This document shows positions 24,548-35,800 of a stretch of DNA of 37,628 bases, piece after piece. The position numbers were made by a program, and so were the translations under genes. Source of the DNA: Lutibacter sp. (GTDB lineage: Bacteria > Bacteroidota > Bacteroidia > Flavobacteriales > Flavobacteriaceae); the NCBI RefSeq assembly GCF_030692605.1, contig NZ_JAUYUD010000035.1:1-37628 (forward strand), written 5' to 3'. The stretch's first letter is position 1, and every line of letters begins with the position of its first letter. Under the pieces are notes generated by a model. It was not told where the DNA came from and searched no databases. It worked only from the letters and a program-made list of their open reading frames with translations.

Positions 24548-25735
24548 ATGGCAAAAGCAAATTTTGATCGTTCCAAACCACACCTTAATATTGGTACAAT
24601 TGGGCACGTTGACCACGGTAAAACAACCTTAACTGCAGCAATTACAATGGTGTTGCACCAAAAAGGATTTTGTGAAGTAAAAAACTTTGACCAAATTGAT
24701 AATGCACCTGAAGAAAAAGAAAGAGGTATTACAATTAATACTGCCCACGTAGAATATGCTACAGCAAGCCGTCATTACGCTCACGTTGACTGTCCAGGTC
24801 ACGCGGATTACGTAAAGAACATGGTAACTGGTGCTGCTCAAATGGACGGTGCAATAATCGTAGTTGCTGCAACTGATGGTCCAATGCCTCAAACTAGAGA
24901 GCATATCTTATTAGGACGTCAAGTAGGTATTCCTAGATTAGTGGTATTCATGAATAAAGTGGATATGGTTGATGACGAAGAACTATTAGAATTGGTAGAA
25001 ATGGAAATTAGAGATTTATTATCATTTTATGATTATGATGGTGATAATACTCCTGTAATTCAAGGATCTGCTTTAGGTGGATTGAATTTAGAGCCTAAAT
25101 GGGTTGAAAAAATTCTTGAATTAATGGATGCTGTTGATACTTGGATTGAATTACCTCCACGTGATGTTGATAAACCATTTTTAATGCCTGTTGAAGATGT
25201 ATTCTCAATTACAGGCCGTGGTACAGTAGCAACGGGTCGTATTGAAACAGGTGTTGCTAATACAGGTGATGCAGTTGAAATTATTGGTATGGGTGCTGAA
25301 AAATTAACTTCTACTGTTACTGGAGTTGAAATGTTCCGAAAAATATTAGATAGAGGTGAAGCAGGAGATAACGTAGGTATCTTGTTAAGAGGTATTGCAA
25401 AAGAAGATATCTCAAGAGGTATGGTAATTTGCAAACCTAAATCTGTTAAACCTCACGGTAAATTTAAAGCAGAGGTTTATATCCTTAAAAAAGAAGAAGG
25501 TGGACGTCATACTCCATTCCATAACAACTATCGTCCGCAGTTTTACGTTCGTACAACTGACGTAACAGGTACTATTAATTTACCTGATGGAGTTGAAATG
25601 GTAATGCCAGGAGACAACTTAACCATAACGGTAGATTTACATCAAGCCATTGCGTTAAACGTAGGTTTACGTTTTGCAATTCGTGAAGGTGGTAGAACTG
25701 TTGGTGCTGGTCAGGTAACAGAATTGTTAGATTAA
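24548..25735 (+). CDS. tuf: Elongation factor Tu
   Basis: EF-Tu (395 residues) is the GTPase that delivers aminoacyl-tRNA to the ribosome. The G domain shows P-loop GHVDHGKTT (19-27 region), switch [10 protein letters not shown] and NKVD, followed by beta-barrel domains II ([13 protein letters not shown]) and III (ending [10 protein letters not shown]). It lies in one transcription unit with the four upstream tRNAs and the downstream tRNA-Trp, with no separate promoter visible in the 58-base gap before it. Confidence 0.98.
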   Translation: MAKANFDRSKPHLNIGTIGHVDHGKTTLTAAITMVLHQKGFCEVKNFDQIDNAPEEKERGITINTAHVEYATASRHYAHVDCPGHADYVKNMVTGAAQMDGAIIVVAATDGPMPQTREHILLGRQVGIPRLVVFMNKVDMVDDEELLELVEMEIRDLLSFYDYDGDNTPVIQGSALGGLNLEPKWVEKILELMDAVDTWIELPPRDVDKPFLMPVEDVFSITGRGTVATGRIETGVANTGDAVEIIGMGAEKLTSTVTGVEMFRKILDRGEAGDNVGILLRGIAKEDISRGMVICKPKSVKPHGKFKAEVYILKKEEGGRHTPFHNNYRPQFYVRTTDVTGTINLPDGVEMVMPGDNLTITVDLHQAIALNVGLRFAIREGGRTVGAGQVTELLD

Positions 25736-25766
25736 TAATACACCTAGTAATAATATAAGTATATAT

Positions 25767-25790
25767 AGGTGCTTCTTATAGGAAGCACCT
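25767..25790 (+). promoter_or_regulatory. Hairpin between tuf and tRNA-Trp (processing site or attenuator)
   Basis: AGGTGCTTC (25767-25775) and GAAGCACCT (25782-25790) form a perfect 9-bp stem with a 6-base loop, 11 bases before the tRNA. No T-run follows, so it is not a standard terminator. An upstream CACCTA (25741-25746) could instead pair with TAGGTG (25766-25771), giving a competing fold. Confidence 0.5.
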
Positions 25791-25801
25791 TGTGTATACC
25801 T

Positions 25802-25874
25802 ACGGGTGTAGCTCAGTTGGTAGAGCACTGGTCTCCAAAACCAGGTGTCGGGAGTTCGAGTCTCTCCACCCGTG
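25802..25874 (+). tRNA. tRNA-Trp (anticodon CCA)
   Basis: This 73-base cloverleaf has acceptor ACGGGTG/CACCCGT, anticodon stem CTGGT/ACCAG, loop CTCCAAA with anticodon CCA at 25835-25837, and a T-arm with AGTTCGAGT. It lies between tuf and secE, a standard location in Bacteroidota. Part of its 3' end is repeated 40 bp downstream. Confidence 0.97.
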
Positions 25875-25900
25875 CAAATAAAATAGCGTGGTACGAGATG

Positions 25901-25918
25901 TCTCTCCGCCCGTGCAAA
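25901..25918 (+). repeat. Partial duplicate of the tRNA-Trp 3' end
   Basis: TCTCTCCGCCCGTGCAAA matches 25861-25878 (T-arm 3' side, acceptor strand and following bases) with one difference, G for A at 25908. The offset is exactly 40 bp. It is too short to be a tRNA and lies in the 54-bp spacer before secE. Confidence 0.75.
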
Positions 25919-25928
25919 AATTAAAATA

Positions 25929-26117
25929 ATGAAATTAATTAATTATATAACAGACTCTTTTGGTGAGTTACGGAACAAAGTTTCATGGATTTCTTGGGAA
26001 GAAGCTCAAAAATCTACAGTTATTGTTGCGATATTTACTTTATTATTTTCTTTAGCGGTGTTTGCGGTTGATAAATTTTTCCAAGCAGGGCTAACAGAAT
26101 ATTTTAAACTATTTTAA
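25929..26117 (+). CDS. secE: Preprotein translocase subunit SecE
   Basis: This 62-residue single-membrane-span component of the SecYEG channel begins MKLINYITDSFGELRNKVSW, with the conserved amphipathic helix ending in the VSWISWEEAQKST motif. One transmembrane helix follows (TVIVAIFTLLFSLAVFAVDK, about 29-48). The short form is usual outside enterics. The position before nusG confirms the assignment. Confidence 0.93.
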   Translation: MKLINYITDSFGELRNKVSWISWEEAQKSTVIVAIFTLLFSLAVFAVDKFFQAGLTEYFKLF

Positions 26118-26130
26118 TTAAAAATACACT

Positions 26131-26682
26131 ATGTCTGATTCTGTAAAAAAATGGTATGTTGTTAGGGCTATTGGTGGGCAAGAGAATAAGGTAAAAACTT
26201 ATATCGAAAATGAAATTGCACGCTTAGGCATGACTGATTATGTTGATAGAGTTTTGGTGCCAACAGAAAAAGTAATTCAGGTGCGTAATGGAAAAAAAAT
26301 TCACAAAGAGCGTGTTTATTTTCCTGGTTATGTTATGATTGAAGCTAATTTGAGTGGAGAAATGCCTCATATTATTAAATCTATTCCTGGTGTAATTGGA
26401 TTTTTAGGCGAAGTAAAAGGAGGTGATCCAGTTCCAATGCGTAAAGCAGAAATAAATAGAATGCTTGGTAAGGTGGATGAACTGTCGGTGCAGACTGATA
26501 GTGTTGCTATCCCATATGTAATTGGTGAAACTGTAAAGGTTATTGATGGTCCGTTTAATGGATTTGATGGTACCATAGAAAAAATAAATGAAGAAAAGCG
26601 TAAACTAGAAGTAATGGTGAAAATTTTCGGTAGAAAAACACCTTTAGAATTAAGTTATATGCAAGTAGATAAAATTTCATAA
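26131..26682 (+). CDS. nusG: Transcription termination/antitermination factor NusG
   Basis: This 183-residue protein has the NGN domain (KKWYVVRAIGGQENKVKTYI; VYFPGYVMIEANL; IPGVIGFLG) and a C-terminal KOW domain (GETVKVIDGPFNGFDGTIEK). It binds RNA polymerase and links it to Rho or ribosomes. It follows secE after 13 bases and precedes the ribosomal-protein genes. Confidence 0.97.
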   Translation: MSDSVKKWYVVRAIGGQENKVKTYIENEIARLGMTDYVDRVLVPTEKVIQVRNGKKIHKERVYFPGYVMIEANLSGEMPHIIKSIPGVIGFLGEVKGGDPVPMRKAEINRMLGKVDELSVQTDSVAIPYVIGETVKVIDGPFNGFDGTIEKINEEKRKLEVMVKIFGRKTPLELSYMQVDKIS

Positions 26683-26702
26683 TTGTTACATAAGTAATTC
26701 AT

Positions 26703-26736
26703 GATATTATATAGCTTCCAACTATAATATAATATC
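26703..26736 (+). promoter_or_regulatory. AT-rich inverted repeat in the rplK leader
   Basis: GATATTATATAG (26703-26714) and CTATAATATAATATC (26722-26736) pair with a 3-base bulge around CTTCCAA. The hairpin lies 20-50 bases before rplK. L1 represses the L11-L1 operon through a leader site in some bacteria; whether this is such a site is not shown by the sequence. Confidence 0.3.
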
Positions 26737-26755
26737 TAACATTTAAGATTAAATA

Positions 26756-27199
26756 ATGGCAAAAGAAATAAGTAAGGTAGTAAAATTACAAGTTAAAGGA
26801 GGGGCGGCAAATCCGTCACCACCAGTTGGACCTGCTTTAGGTGCTGCCGGAGTTAACATTATGGAGTTCTGTAAGCAATTTAATGCGAGAACTCAAGATA
26901 AACAAGGAAAGATTTTACCTGTGGCTATTACAGTTTACAAAGATAAATCGTTTGAGTTTGTTGTTAAAACTCCACCAGCCGCTGTTCAAATATTAGAAGC
27001 AGCTAAAGTTAAAAAGGGTTCAGCAGAGCCTAACCGTAATAAAATAGCTACAGTTACTTGGGCACAATTGAGAACAATTGCAGAAGATAAAATGGTTGAT
27101 TTAAATGCATTTACAATTGAATCTGCAATGTTGATGATGGCAGGAACTGCTAGATCAATGGGTGTTAAAGTAAGAGGAGAAGCTCCAATTAAAAAATAA
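26756..27199 (+). CDS. rplK: 50S ribosomal protein uL11
   Basis: This 147-residue L11 forms the base of the GTPase-associated centre. It has the N-terminal proline-rich loop ([20 protein letters not shown]) and the C-terminal rRNA-binding domain ending in [14 protein letters not shown]. Length is normal. L1 follows after 14 bases. Confidence 0.97.
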   Translation: MAKEISKVVKLQVKGGAANPSPPVGPALGAAGVNIMEFCKQFNARTQDKQGKILPVAITVYKDKSFEFVVKTPPAAVQILEAAKVKKGSAEPNRNKIATVTWAQLRTIAEDKMVDLNAFTIESAMLMMAGTARSMGVKVRGEAPIKK

Positions 27200-27213
27200 A
27201 ACAGTTAAAAAAA

Positions 27214-27903
27214 ATGGCAAAATTAACAAAAAAGCAAAAAGTAGCTCATGATAAGGTTGAGAGTAATCGAGCTTATTCATTAAAAGACGCTTCTGCTTTA
27301 GTAAAAGATATTACTAGTGTAAATTTTGATGCATCTGTAGAATTAGCTGTTAAGTTAGGAGTAGATCCTCGTAAAGCTAATCAAATGGTTAGAGGTGTGG
27401 TTACATTACCACACGGAACCGGTAAAGATGTTAAAGTTTTAGCATTAGTAACTCCAGACATGGAAGAAGCTGCAAAAGAAGCAGGTGCTGATTATGTTGG
27501 GTTAGATGATTACCTTCAAAAAATTAAAGAAGGTTGGACAGATGTTGACGTTATTATTACTATGCCAAGTGTTATGGGTAAGTTAGGTCCATTAGGTCGT
27601 ATTTTAGGACCAAGAGGATTAATGCCTAACCCAAAAACTGGTACAGTAACAATGGATGTTGCAAAAGCTGTAGGTGAAGTTAAAGCCGGTAAAATTGACT
27701 TTAAAGTTGATAAATATGGTATAGTTCATGCAGGAATTGGAAAAGTTTCTTTCGAGGCTTCAAAAATTGAACAAAATGCACACGAACTTGTAACAACACT
27801 TTTAAAGCTTAGACCAACAGCTGCAAAAGGAGTGTATATTAAAAGTATTTACTTATCCAGTACTATGAGTCCTGGAATAGGTATTGATCCAAAAACAGTA
27901 TAA
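27214..27903 (+). CDS. rplA: 50S ribosomal protein uL1
   Basis: This 229-residue protein of the mobile L1 stalk has [20 protein letters not shown], the domain II segment [20 protein letters not shown] with KTGTVT, and the C-terminal [20 protein letters not shown]. All are standard. It is followed by rplJ after 20 bases, too short for a separate L10 leader. Confidence 0.97.
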   Translation: MAKLTKKQKVAHDKVESNRAYSLKDASALVKDITSVNFDASVELAVKLGVDPRKANQMVRGVVTLPHGTGKDVKVLALVTPDMEEAAKEAGADYVGLDDYLQKIKEGWTDVDVIITMPSVMGKLGPLGRILGPRGLMPNPKTGTVTMDVAKAVGEVKAGKIDFKVDKYGIVHAGIGKVSFEASKIEQNAHELVTTLLKLRPTAAKGVYIKSIYLSSTMSPGIGIDPKTV

Positions 27904-27923
27904 CTAGTTAAAAGTTAGTAATT

Positions 27924-28439
27924 ATGACGAGAGAAGAAAAATCACAAGTAATAGAAACTTTAACAACTAAGTTATCTGAAGGGAATATTATATATTTAGC
28001 AGACCTTTCTGGATTAAATGCTTTGGAAACCTCTAATTTACGTAGAGCTTGTTTTAGAGCAAATATTCAACTATCAGTTGTTAAAAACACCTTGCTTGAA
28101 AAAGCAATGGAAAAATCTGAAAAAGATTTTGGAGATTTACCATCAGCATTAAAAGGGAATACCTCTTTAATGTTTGCTGAAATTGGGAATGCTCCAGCAA
28201 AATTAATTAAGGAATTTCGTAAGAAATCAAATAAACCTTTATTGAAAGGAGCTTATGTTGAAGAAGCAATTTATATTGGAGATGACCAATTAGATTCTTT
28301 AGTAAACTTAAAATCAAAAGAAGAGGTAATAGGAGATATTATTACGTTATTACAATCGCCTGCTAAAAATGTTATTTCAGCATTACAATCAGGAGGTCAA
28401 AAATTGTCTGGTATTATTAAAACATTATCAGATAAATAA
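27924..28439 (+). CDS. rplJ: 50S ribosomal protein uL10
   Basis: This 171-residue stalk base protein anchors L7/L12 dimers. It shows the N-terminal rRNA-binding region (YLADLSGLNALETSNLRRAC; VVKNTLLEKAM) and a helical C-terminus (ITLLQSPAKNVISALQSGGQ) for L12 binding. L10 usually autoregulates the rplJL mRNA; no clear leader structure is seen in the 20-base gap before it. Confidence 0.95.
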   Translation: MTREEKSQVIETLTTKLSEGNIIYLADLSGLNALETSNLRRACFRANIQLSVVKNTLLEKAMEKSEKDFGDLPSALKGNTSLMFAEIGNAPAKLIKEFRKKSNKPLLKGAYVEEAIYIGDDQLDSLVNLKSKEEVIGDIITLLQSPAKNVISALQSGGQKLSGIIKTLSDK

Positions 28440-28484
28440 ATTAGTGCACGAATAAACTAAATAATAAAATTTAAACAAAGAGAA

Positions 28485-28862
28485 ATGGCAGATTTGAAAA
28501 ATTTCGCAGAACAACTTGTTAACTTAACAGTAAAAGAAGTAAATGAGTTGGCTAAGATTTTAAAAGACGAATATGGAATTGAACCAGCTGCAGCAGCAGT
28601 TGCAGTAGCAGGTCCAGCAGCAGGTGGTGATGGAGAAGCAGCAGAAGAAAAAACTGAATTTGATGTAATATTAAAATCAGCAGGTGCTTCAAAATTAGCA
28701 GTTGTTAAATTGGTTAAAGAATTAACTGGTTTAGGATTGAAAGAATCTAAAGAAATTGTTGATAGCGCACCAGCACCTATTAAAGAAGGTGTTTCTAAAG
28801 ACGAAGCTGAAGGTTTAAAAGCTTCTTTAGAAGAGGCTGGAGCTGAGGTTGAGCTTAAGTAA
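28485..28862 (+). CDS. rplL: 50S ribosomal protein bL12 (L7/L12)
   Basis: This 125-residue acidic stalk protein has an N-terminal dimerisation domain, an Ala-rich hinge ([20 protein letters not shown]), and the C-terminal factor-binding domain ([40 protein letters not shown]). It follows rplJ after 45 bases and is followed by a strong hairpin before rpoB. Confidence 0.97.
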   Translation: MADLKNFAEQLVNLTVKEVNELAKILKDEYGIEPAAAAVAVAGPAAGGDGEAAEEKTEFDVILKSAGASKLAVVKLVKELTGLGLKESKEIVDSAPAPIKEGVSKDEAEGLKASLEEAGAEVELK

Positions 28863-28887
28863 GCTCCCAACAGTTTAAGCAATTAAA

Positions 28888-28921
28888 GGTTTAGGTCTAG
28901 GTATATTCTTAGACCTAAACC
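28888..28921 (+). terminator. Attenuator hairpin between rplL and rpoB
   Basis: GGTTTAGGTCTA (28888-28899) and TAGACCTAAACC (28910-28921) form a perfect 12-bp stem with a 10-base loop, followed by ATTTTG, a weak T-tract. In E. coli a leaky attenuator and RNase III site lie in the same place and reduce rpoBC expression relative to ribosomal proteins. The sequence supports the structure; the role is by analogy. Confidence 0.7.
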
Positions 28922-28981
28922 ATTTTGCATATATATTCGTTCTTATATTTTAATAGTTTTATAACCTAAAGTTTTTGTCCA

Positions 28982-31900
28982 TTGGCCACAAAAAATAATA
29001 CCGAAAGAATAAGCTTTGCATCAGCTAAATTAGTAACTGAATATCCTGATTTTTTAGATATTCAAATTAAATCTTTTCAAGATTTCTTCCAACTAAAAAC
29101 GAAAGCTGATGAGCGTAGTACCGAAGGTTTATATAAAACCTTCCTAGACAATTTCCCAATTTCTGATACTCGAAACCAATTTGTGTTAGAGTTTTTGGAT
29201 TATTTTGTGGATCCTCCTAGATATACCATTTTAGAGTGTATTGAACGAGGTTTAACCTATAGCGTGCCTTTAAAAGCACGTTTAAAACTTTATTGTACTG
29301 ATCCTGAGCATGAAGATTTTGAAACAATTGTTCAAGATGTGTATTTAGGAACTATTCCTTACATGACTCATAGTGGTACTTTTTGTATTAATGGTGCTGA
29401 ACGTGTTGTTGTATCTCAATTACATCGTTCACCTGGAGTATTTTTTGGACAATCATTCCATGCAAATGGAACTAAATTATATTCAGCAAGAGTAATTCCA
29501 TTTAAAGGTTCTTGGATAGAGTTTGCTACAGATATCAATCAAGTAATGTATGCTTATATTGATAGAAAGAAAAAATTACCTGTAACCACCTTGTTTAGAG
29601 CAATTGGTTATGAGAGAGATAAAGATATTTTAGAAATTTTTGACCTAGCTGAAGAAATTAAAGTTTCAAAAAGTGGTCTTAAAAAATACCAAGGTCGTAA
29701 GCTTGCTGCCCGTGTTTTAAAAACGTGGTTTGAAGACTTTGTAGATGAAGATACTGGTGAGGTAGTTTCAATTGAAAGAAATGAAATTGTATTGGATAGA
29801 GATACAGTTTTAGAAAAAGATGAAATTGAGGAAATTATTGAATCAGGCGCTAAAAGTATTTTACTTCATAAAGAAGATAATGAAATGGCCGATTATGCCA
29901 TTATTCATAATACGTTACAAAAAGATCCAACGAACTCAGAAAAAGAGGCTGTTGAACATATTTATAGACAATTGCGAAATGCAGAACCGCCAGATTTTGA
30001 AACTGCAAAAGGAATTATTGATAAATTATTCTTTTCTGAGCAACGGTATAATCTTGGTGAAGTAGGTAGATACAGAATGAATAAAAAGTTGGGCTTAGAC
30101 GTTAGTATTGACGAAAAAGTACTGACTAAATTGGATATTATTACTATTATCAAAAATTTGATAAAATTAGTAAATTCAAAAGCTGAGGTTGATGATATTG
30201 ACCATTTATCTAATCGTCGTGTTCGTACGGTTGGTGAGCAATTGGCAAGTCAGTTTGGCGTTGGTTTATCTCGTATGGCACGTACCATTCGTGAACGAAT
30301 GAATGTGCGTGATAATGAGGTGTTTACACCAATAGATTTGATTAATGCTAAAACATTGTCTTCGGTTATTAATTCATTTTTTGGTACCAACCAATTATCT
30401 CAATTTATGGATCAAACAAATCCATTGGCTGAGATTACGCACAAAAGAAGATTATCGGCATTAGGACCAGGAGGTTTATCTAGAGAACGTGCAGGATTTG
30501 AGGTTCGTGATGTTCACTTTACACATTATGGAAGGTTATGTCCAATTGAAACTCCGGAGGGACCGAACATTGGTTTAATTTCTTCATTGGCCGTTTTTGC
30601 TAAAGTAAATAATTTAGGATTTATTGAAACACCATATAGAAAAGTAACAAAAGGTGTTGTTAATATTTCTGATGAACCAAAATATTTGAGTGCTGAAGAG
30701 GAAGAAGGAATGAAATTTGCTCAATCTAATTTACCTTTAGATGAAGTTGGAAATTTTGTAAATGAAAAGGTTATTGTTAGAGAAGAAGCAGATTATCCTG
30801 TCGTAGATTCAACAGTGGTTAACTTTATGGATGTAGCTCCAAATCAAATTGCTTCAATTTCAGCATCTTTAATTCCATTTTTGGAACATGATGATGCGAA
30901 CCGTGCATTAATGGGATCGAATATGATGCGTCAGGCTGTACCTTTATTAAAACCAGAGTCTCCTATTGTGGGTACAGGTTTAGAGCGTAGAGTAGCAAAA
31001 GATTCTAGAATTTTAATGAATGCTGAAGGACCAGGGGTTGTAGAATATGTAGATGCAAACATTATTAGAATTAAATACGATAAAACTGAAGAGGAAATTC
31101 TTGTTAGTTTTGAAAGTGATACAAAAACATATGATTTAATTAAGTTTAGAAAAACGAATCAGGGTACAACAATTAACCTGAAACCAATTGTTAAAAAAGG
31201 TGATAGGGTTGAAGAAGGTCAAGTGCTTTGTGAAGGCTATGCTACTCAAAATGGTGAATTAGCACTTGGTAGAAATATGAAGGTTGCTTTTATGCCTTGG
31301 AAAGGGTACAATTTTGAAGATGCAATTGTAATTTCTGAAAAAGTTGTTCGTGAAGATATTTTTACCTCTATTCATATTGATGAATATTCATTAGAAGTTA
31401 GAGATACTAAATTGGGAGCTGAAGAATTAACTAATGATATTCCAAACGTTTCAGAAGAAGCTACTAAAGATTTGGATGAAAATGGAATGATTAGAATTGG
31501 AGCCGAGGTAAAACCTGGCGACATTTTAATTGGTAAAATTACACCAAAAGGAGAATCTGATCCAACGCCAGAAGAAAAATTATTACGTGCAATATTTGGT
31601 GATAAAGCAGGAGATGTTAAAGATGCATCTTTAAAAGCTTCACCTTCACTAAATGGCGTAGTAATTGACAAAAAACTATTCGAACGAGCCGTTAAGGATA
31701 AAGCAAAAAGAGCTAAAGATAAAGTAAACATTGCTACTTTAGAAGATAAATATGCCGCCTTACTTGAAGATTTACGTGCTGTTTTAACCGATAAATTATT
31801 CGGTTTAGTAAGTGGTAAAACTTCTCAAGGAGTATTGAATGATTTAGGTGAAGAAATTCTACAAAAAGGAAAAAAATACACCTTAAAAATGTTGAATGCT

Positions 31901-32797
31901 GTACCAGATTTTAGCTATTTAACTAGAGGAATTTGGACTACCGATGATCATATTAATAGTTTAATTAATGAATTAATTCATAATTATAAAATTAAAGTAA
32001 ATGACCTACAAGGTGGTTTGCGTCGTGAGAAATTTACTATTTCTGTTGGAGATGAATTACCAGCAGGTATTTTAAAATTGGCTAAAATTTACATTGCTAA
32101 AAAACGTAAATTAAAAGTTGGTGATAAAATGGCAGGTCGTCATGGTAACAAGGGTATTGTTGCAAGAATAGTAAGACAAGAAGATATGCCTTTCTTAGAA
32201 GATGGAACGCCTGTTGATATTGTATTAAATCCACTTGGGGTACCTTCACGTATGAATATTGGTCAAATTTATGAAACCGTATTAGGCTGGGCAGGTCAAA
32301 AACTTGATAGAAAGTTTGCGACACCAATTTTTGACGGTGCCACAATTGATCAAATTAATGAGTTAACGGCAGAAGCTGGAGTACCATTATTCGGACATAC
32401 TTATTTATATGATGGAGGAACTGGACAACGTTTTGACCAAGCTGCAACTGTTGGAGTTATTTATATGATTAAACTTGGTCATATGATTGATGATAAAATG
32501 CATGCTCGTTCAATAGGACCTTACTCTTTAATTACACAACAACCACTTGGAGGAAAAGCTCAATTTGGAGGTCAGCGTTTTGGAGAGATGGAGGTTTGGG
32601 CTCTTGAAGCTTATGGTGCGTCTAGTACATTGAGAGAAATTTTAACAGTAAAATCGGATGACGTTTTAGGAAGAGCTAAAACATATGAGGCTATTGTAAA
32701 AGGAGATCCAATGCCTGAACCAGGTTTACCAGAATCATTTAATGTATTAATGCATGAACTGAAAGGTCTTGGATTAGACGTTAGATTAGAAGAATAA
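28982..32797 (+). CDS. rpoB: DNA-directed RNA polymerase subunit beta
   Basis: RpoB (1271 residues) is the beta subunit of RNA polymerase. It starts at TTG (28982): an in-frame TAA at 28967 leaves no ATG or GTG upstream, and the protein [15 protein letters not shown] aligns with flavobacterial RpoB from this point. The rifampicin region reads [20 protein letters not shown] with [19 protein letters not shown], with Asp, His and Ser at the main resistance positions, so it is wild-type there. [16 protein letters not shown] and the C-terminal [15 protein letters not shown] are conserved. An attenuator hairpin precedes it and another hairpin separates it from rpoC. Confidence 0.98.
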   Translation: MATKNNTERISFASAKLVTEYPDFLDIQIKSFQDFFQLKTKADERSTEGLYKTFLDNFPISDTRNQFVLEFLDYFVDPPRYTILECIERGLTYSVPLKARLKLYCTDPEHEDFETIVQDVYLGTIPYMTHSGTFCINGAERVVVSQLHRSPGVFFGQSFHANGTKLYSARVIPFKGSWIEFATDINQVMYAYIDRKKKLPVTTLFRAIGYERDKDILEIFDLAEEIKVSKSGLKKYQGRKLAARVLKTWFEDFVDEDTGEVVSIERNEIVLDRDTVLEKDEIEEIIESGAKSILLHKEDNEMADYAIIHNTLQKDPTNSEKEAVEHIYRQLRNAEPPDFETAKGIIDKLFFSEQRYNLGEVGRYRMNKKLGLDVSIDEKVLTKLDIITIIKNLIKLVNSKAEVDDIDHLSNRRVRTVGEQLASQFGVGLSRMARTIRERMNVRDNEVFTPIDLINAKTLSSVINSFFGTNQLSQFMDQTNPLAEITHKRRLSALGPGGLSRERAGFEVRDVHFTHYGRLCPIETPEGPNIGLISSLAVFAKVNNLGFIETPYRKVTKGVVNISDEPKYLSAEEEEGMKFAQSNLPLDEVGNFVNEKVIVREEADYPVVDSTVVNFMDVAPNQIASISASLIPFLEHDDANRALMGSNMMRQAVPLLKPESPIVGTGLERRVAKDSRILMNAEGPGVVEYVDANIIRIKYDKTEEEILVSFESDTKTYDLIKFRKTNQGTTINLKPIVKKGDRVEEGQVLCEGYATQNGELALGRNMKVAFMPWKGYNFEDAIVISEKVVREDIFTSIHIDEYSLEVRDTKLGAEELTNDIPNVSEEATKDLDENGMIRIGAEVKPGDILIGKITPKGESDPTPEEKLLRAIFGDKAGDVKDASLKASPSLNGVVIDKKLFERAVKDKAKRAKDKVNIATLEDKYAALLEDLRAVLTDKLFGLVSGKTSQGVLNDLGEEILQKGKKYTLKMLNAVPDFSYLTRGIWTTDDHINSLINELIHNYKIKVNDLQGGLRREKFTISVGDELPAGILKLAKIYIAKKRKLKVGDKMAGRHGNKGIVARIVRQEDMPFLEDGTPVDIVLNPLGVPSRMNIGQIYETVLGWAGQKLDRKFATPIFDGATIDQINELTAEAGVPLFGHTYLYDGGTGQRFDQAATVGVIYMIKLGHMIDDKMHARSIGPYSLITQQPLGGKAQFGGQRFGEMEVWALEAYGASSTLREILTVKSDDVLGRAKTYEAIVKGDPMPEPGLPESFNVLMHELKGLGLDVRLEE

Positions 32798-32807
32798 CAA
32801 CTAAATA

Positions 32808-32831
32808 GGTTAGGAGGTAACCCCTCCTAAC
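32808..32831 (+). promoter_or_regulatory. Hairpin between rpoB and rpoC with alternative folds around GGAGG
   Basis: GTTAGGAGG (32809-32817) pairs with CCTCCTAAC (32823-32831), a perfect 9-bp stem with a 5-base loop. Alternatively GGTTA (32808-32812) pairs with TAACC (32818-32822), leaving GGAGG in the loop. It lies 43 bases before the rpoC ATG and is followed by TTTAAAAT, so it is at most a weak terminator. Confidence 0.55.
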
Positions 32832-32873
32832 TTTAAAATATTTTTACATTTTAAATTCGAATCCATCATTATT

Positions 32874-35800
32874 ATGGCAAGAAAAACAGATAAATACACT
32901 GTAAAAAAGTTTGAGAAAATTTCAATTGGTTTAGCATCTCCAGAAGTAATTCTAGAGAAGTCTAATGGTGAAGTTTTAAAACCTGAAACAATCAACTATA
33001 GAACTCACAAACCTGAAAGAGACGGATTGTTTTGTGAGCGAATTTTTGGACCTATAAAAGACTTTGAATGTGCTTGTGGGAAATATAAAAGAATTCGTTA
33101 TAAAGGAATTGTTTGTGATCGATGTGGGGTAGAGGTTACAGAAAAAAAAGTACGAAGAGATAGAGTAGGACACATTAATTTAGTGGTTCCTGTTGCTCAT
33201 ATTTGGTATTTTAAATCATTACCTAACAAAATGGGATACCTTTTAGGGTTACCATCAAAGAAGTTAGACATGATAATTTACTACGAAAGATATGTAGTAA
33301 TTCAGCCTGCTGGTGCTAAAAATTCAGATGGAGAACCATTGCAAAAAATGGATTTTTTAACGGAAGAAGAATATTTAGATATTTTAGAATCTTTTCCAAT
33401 TGAAAATCAATATTTAGATGACAATGACCCAGATAAGTTCATTGCAAAAATGGGTGCTTCTTGTTTAGTTGATTTATTCAATAGAATTGATTTAAATGAA
33501 TTATCATATGAACTTCGTCATAAAGCTAATACCGAAACATCAAAACAACGTAAAACAGAAGCCTTAAAAAGGTTAAATGTTGTTGAAGCGTTTAGAGATG
33601 CTAACAAAAATAGAGAAAACCGTCCAGAATGGATGGTTATGAAAGTAATTCCGGTTACTCCTCCAGAGTTAAGACCTTTAGTTCCTTTAGATGGAGGTAG
33701 GTTTGCTACTTCAGATTTAAATGATTTATACCGAAGAGTAATTATTCGTAACAATCGTTTGAAAAGGTTAATGGAAATTAAAGCTCCAGAAGTAATTTTA
33801 CGTAATGAAAAACGTATGTTACAAGAATCTGTAGATTCATTATTTGATAATACAAGAAAATCTTCAGCAGTTAAAACTGAATCAAACCGACCATTAAAAT
33901 CGTTGTCAGATTCATTAAAAGGTAAACAAGGACGTTTCCGTCAAAACCTTTTGGGTAAACGTGTTGATTATTCTGCTCGTTCTGTAATTGTTGTTGGGCC
34001 AGAATTAAAATTATTTGAATGTGGATTGCCAAAAGATATGGCAGCTGAATTGTACAAACCATTTGTAATTAGAAAATTAATTGAAAGAGGAATTGTAAAA
34101 ACAGTAAAATCTGCAAAGAAAATTATTGATAAAAGAGAACCTGTAGTATGGGATATATTAGAGAATGTTTTAAAAGGACATCCTGTAATGTTAAACCGTG
34201 CTCCTACATTACACCGTTTAGGTATTCAAGCTTTTCAGCCAAAATTAATTGAAGGAAAAGCAATACAGTTACATCCATTGGTTTGTACTGCATTTAATGC
34301 CGATTTTGATGGTGATCAAATGGCGGTTCATTTACCATTAGGGCCTGAGGCAATTTTAGAGTGTCAGTTACTAATGTTAGCTTCACATAATATATTAAAC
34401 CCAGCAAATGGTGCTCCTATAACTGTTCCATCTCAGGATATGGTTTTAGGTCTATATTATATGACTAAAGAAAGAAGAAATACTCCAGAATATCCTGTGA
34501 AAGGAGAAGGTTTAACTTTTTATTCACCTGAAGAAGTAAATATAGCTTTTAATGAAAAAGCAGTTGACTTAAATGCAATAATTAAAGTTAGAACAAAAGA
34601 TTTTAATGCTGAAGGAGAATTAGTTAATCAAATTATTGAAACTACCGTTGGTAGAGTACTATTCAATGAAGTTGTACCAGTTGAAGCCGGTTATATTAAC
34701 GAAGTTTTAAATAAAAAATCGTTAAGAGATATTATTGGAAAAATTCTAAAAGTTACAGATGTACCAACAACTGGTAAATTTTTGGATGATATTAAGGATA
34801 TGGGTTATCACTTTGCATTCCAAGGTGGTTTGTCATTCAGTTTAGGGGATATTATTATTCCACCAGAAAAACATAAAATGATTGCAGATGCCAATGCCCA
34901 AGTTGACCATATTATGGTTAATTATAACATGGGTATGTTAACAAATAAAGAACGTTACAATCAGGTTATTGATATTTGGGGTTCAACAAATAACCGTTTA
35001 ACTGAACTTTCAATGAAGCGTTTGCGTGAAGACCAACAAGGGTTTAACTCGGTTTATATGATGTTAGATTCTGGTGCAAGGGGTTCTAAAGAACAAATTC
35101 GTCAGTTAACTGGTATGCGTGGATTAATGGCGAAGCCTAAAAAATCTACAGCAGGTGGTGGTGAAATTATTGAAAACCCAATTTTATCTAACTTTAAAGA
35201 AGGATTATCAATTTTAGAATATTTTATTTCAACACACGGTGCTCGTAAAGGTCTAGCCGATACGGCGTTAAAAACAGCAGATGCGGGTTATTTAACACGA
35301 CGTTTGGTTGATGTGTCTCAAGATGTAATTATTAATGAATTTGATTGTGGTACATTAAGAGGATTAAATGTTGAGGCCCTTAAAAAGAATGATGAAATTG
35401 TTGAGACTTTATCTGAAAGATTAGACGGTCGAGTTTCATTACATGATGTTCTTAATCCTGATACCGATGAATTAATCGTAAAATCAGGAGATGAAATTTC
35501 TACTGAAATAGCAGAGCTTATTCAAAATTTAAATATTGAAGGAATAGAAGTTCGTTCTGCTTTAACTTGTGAGTCTAAAAGAGGTATTTGTGCTAAATGT
35601 TACGGTCATAGTTTATCTACCAGAAAAATGGTTCAAATAGGTGAAGCCGTTGGTGTAATTGCTGCACAATCTATTGGAGAACCAGGTACTCAGTTAACCT
35701 TAAGAACATTCCACGTTGGAGGGGTTGCAGGAAATATATCTGAAGAAAATAGCTTAACTGCTAAATTTAAAGGAATTGCACAAATAGACGATCTAAAAAC

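Noticed and set aside
28457-28882. Minus-strand 141-codon frame opposite rplL
   Set aside because: It is a mirror of the alanine-rich rplL coding sequence, with low-complexity Ser/Pro/Ala translation.
30200-30620. Possible rifampicin-resistance substitutions in rpoB
   Set aside because: The key Asp, His and Ser positions and the surrounding motif are wild-type.
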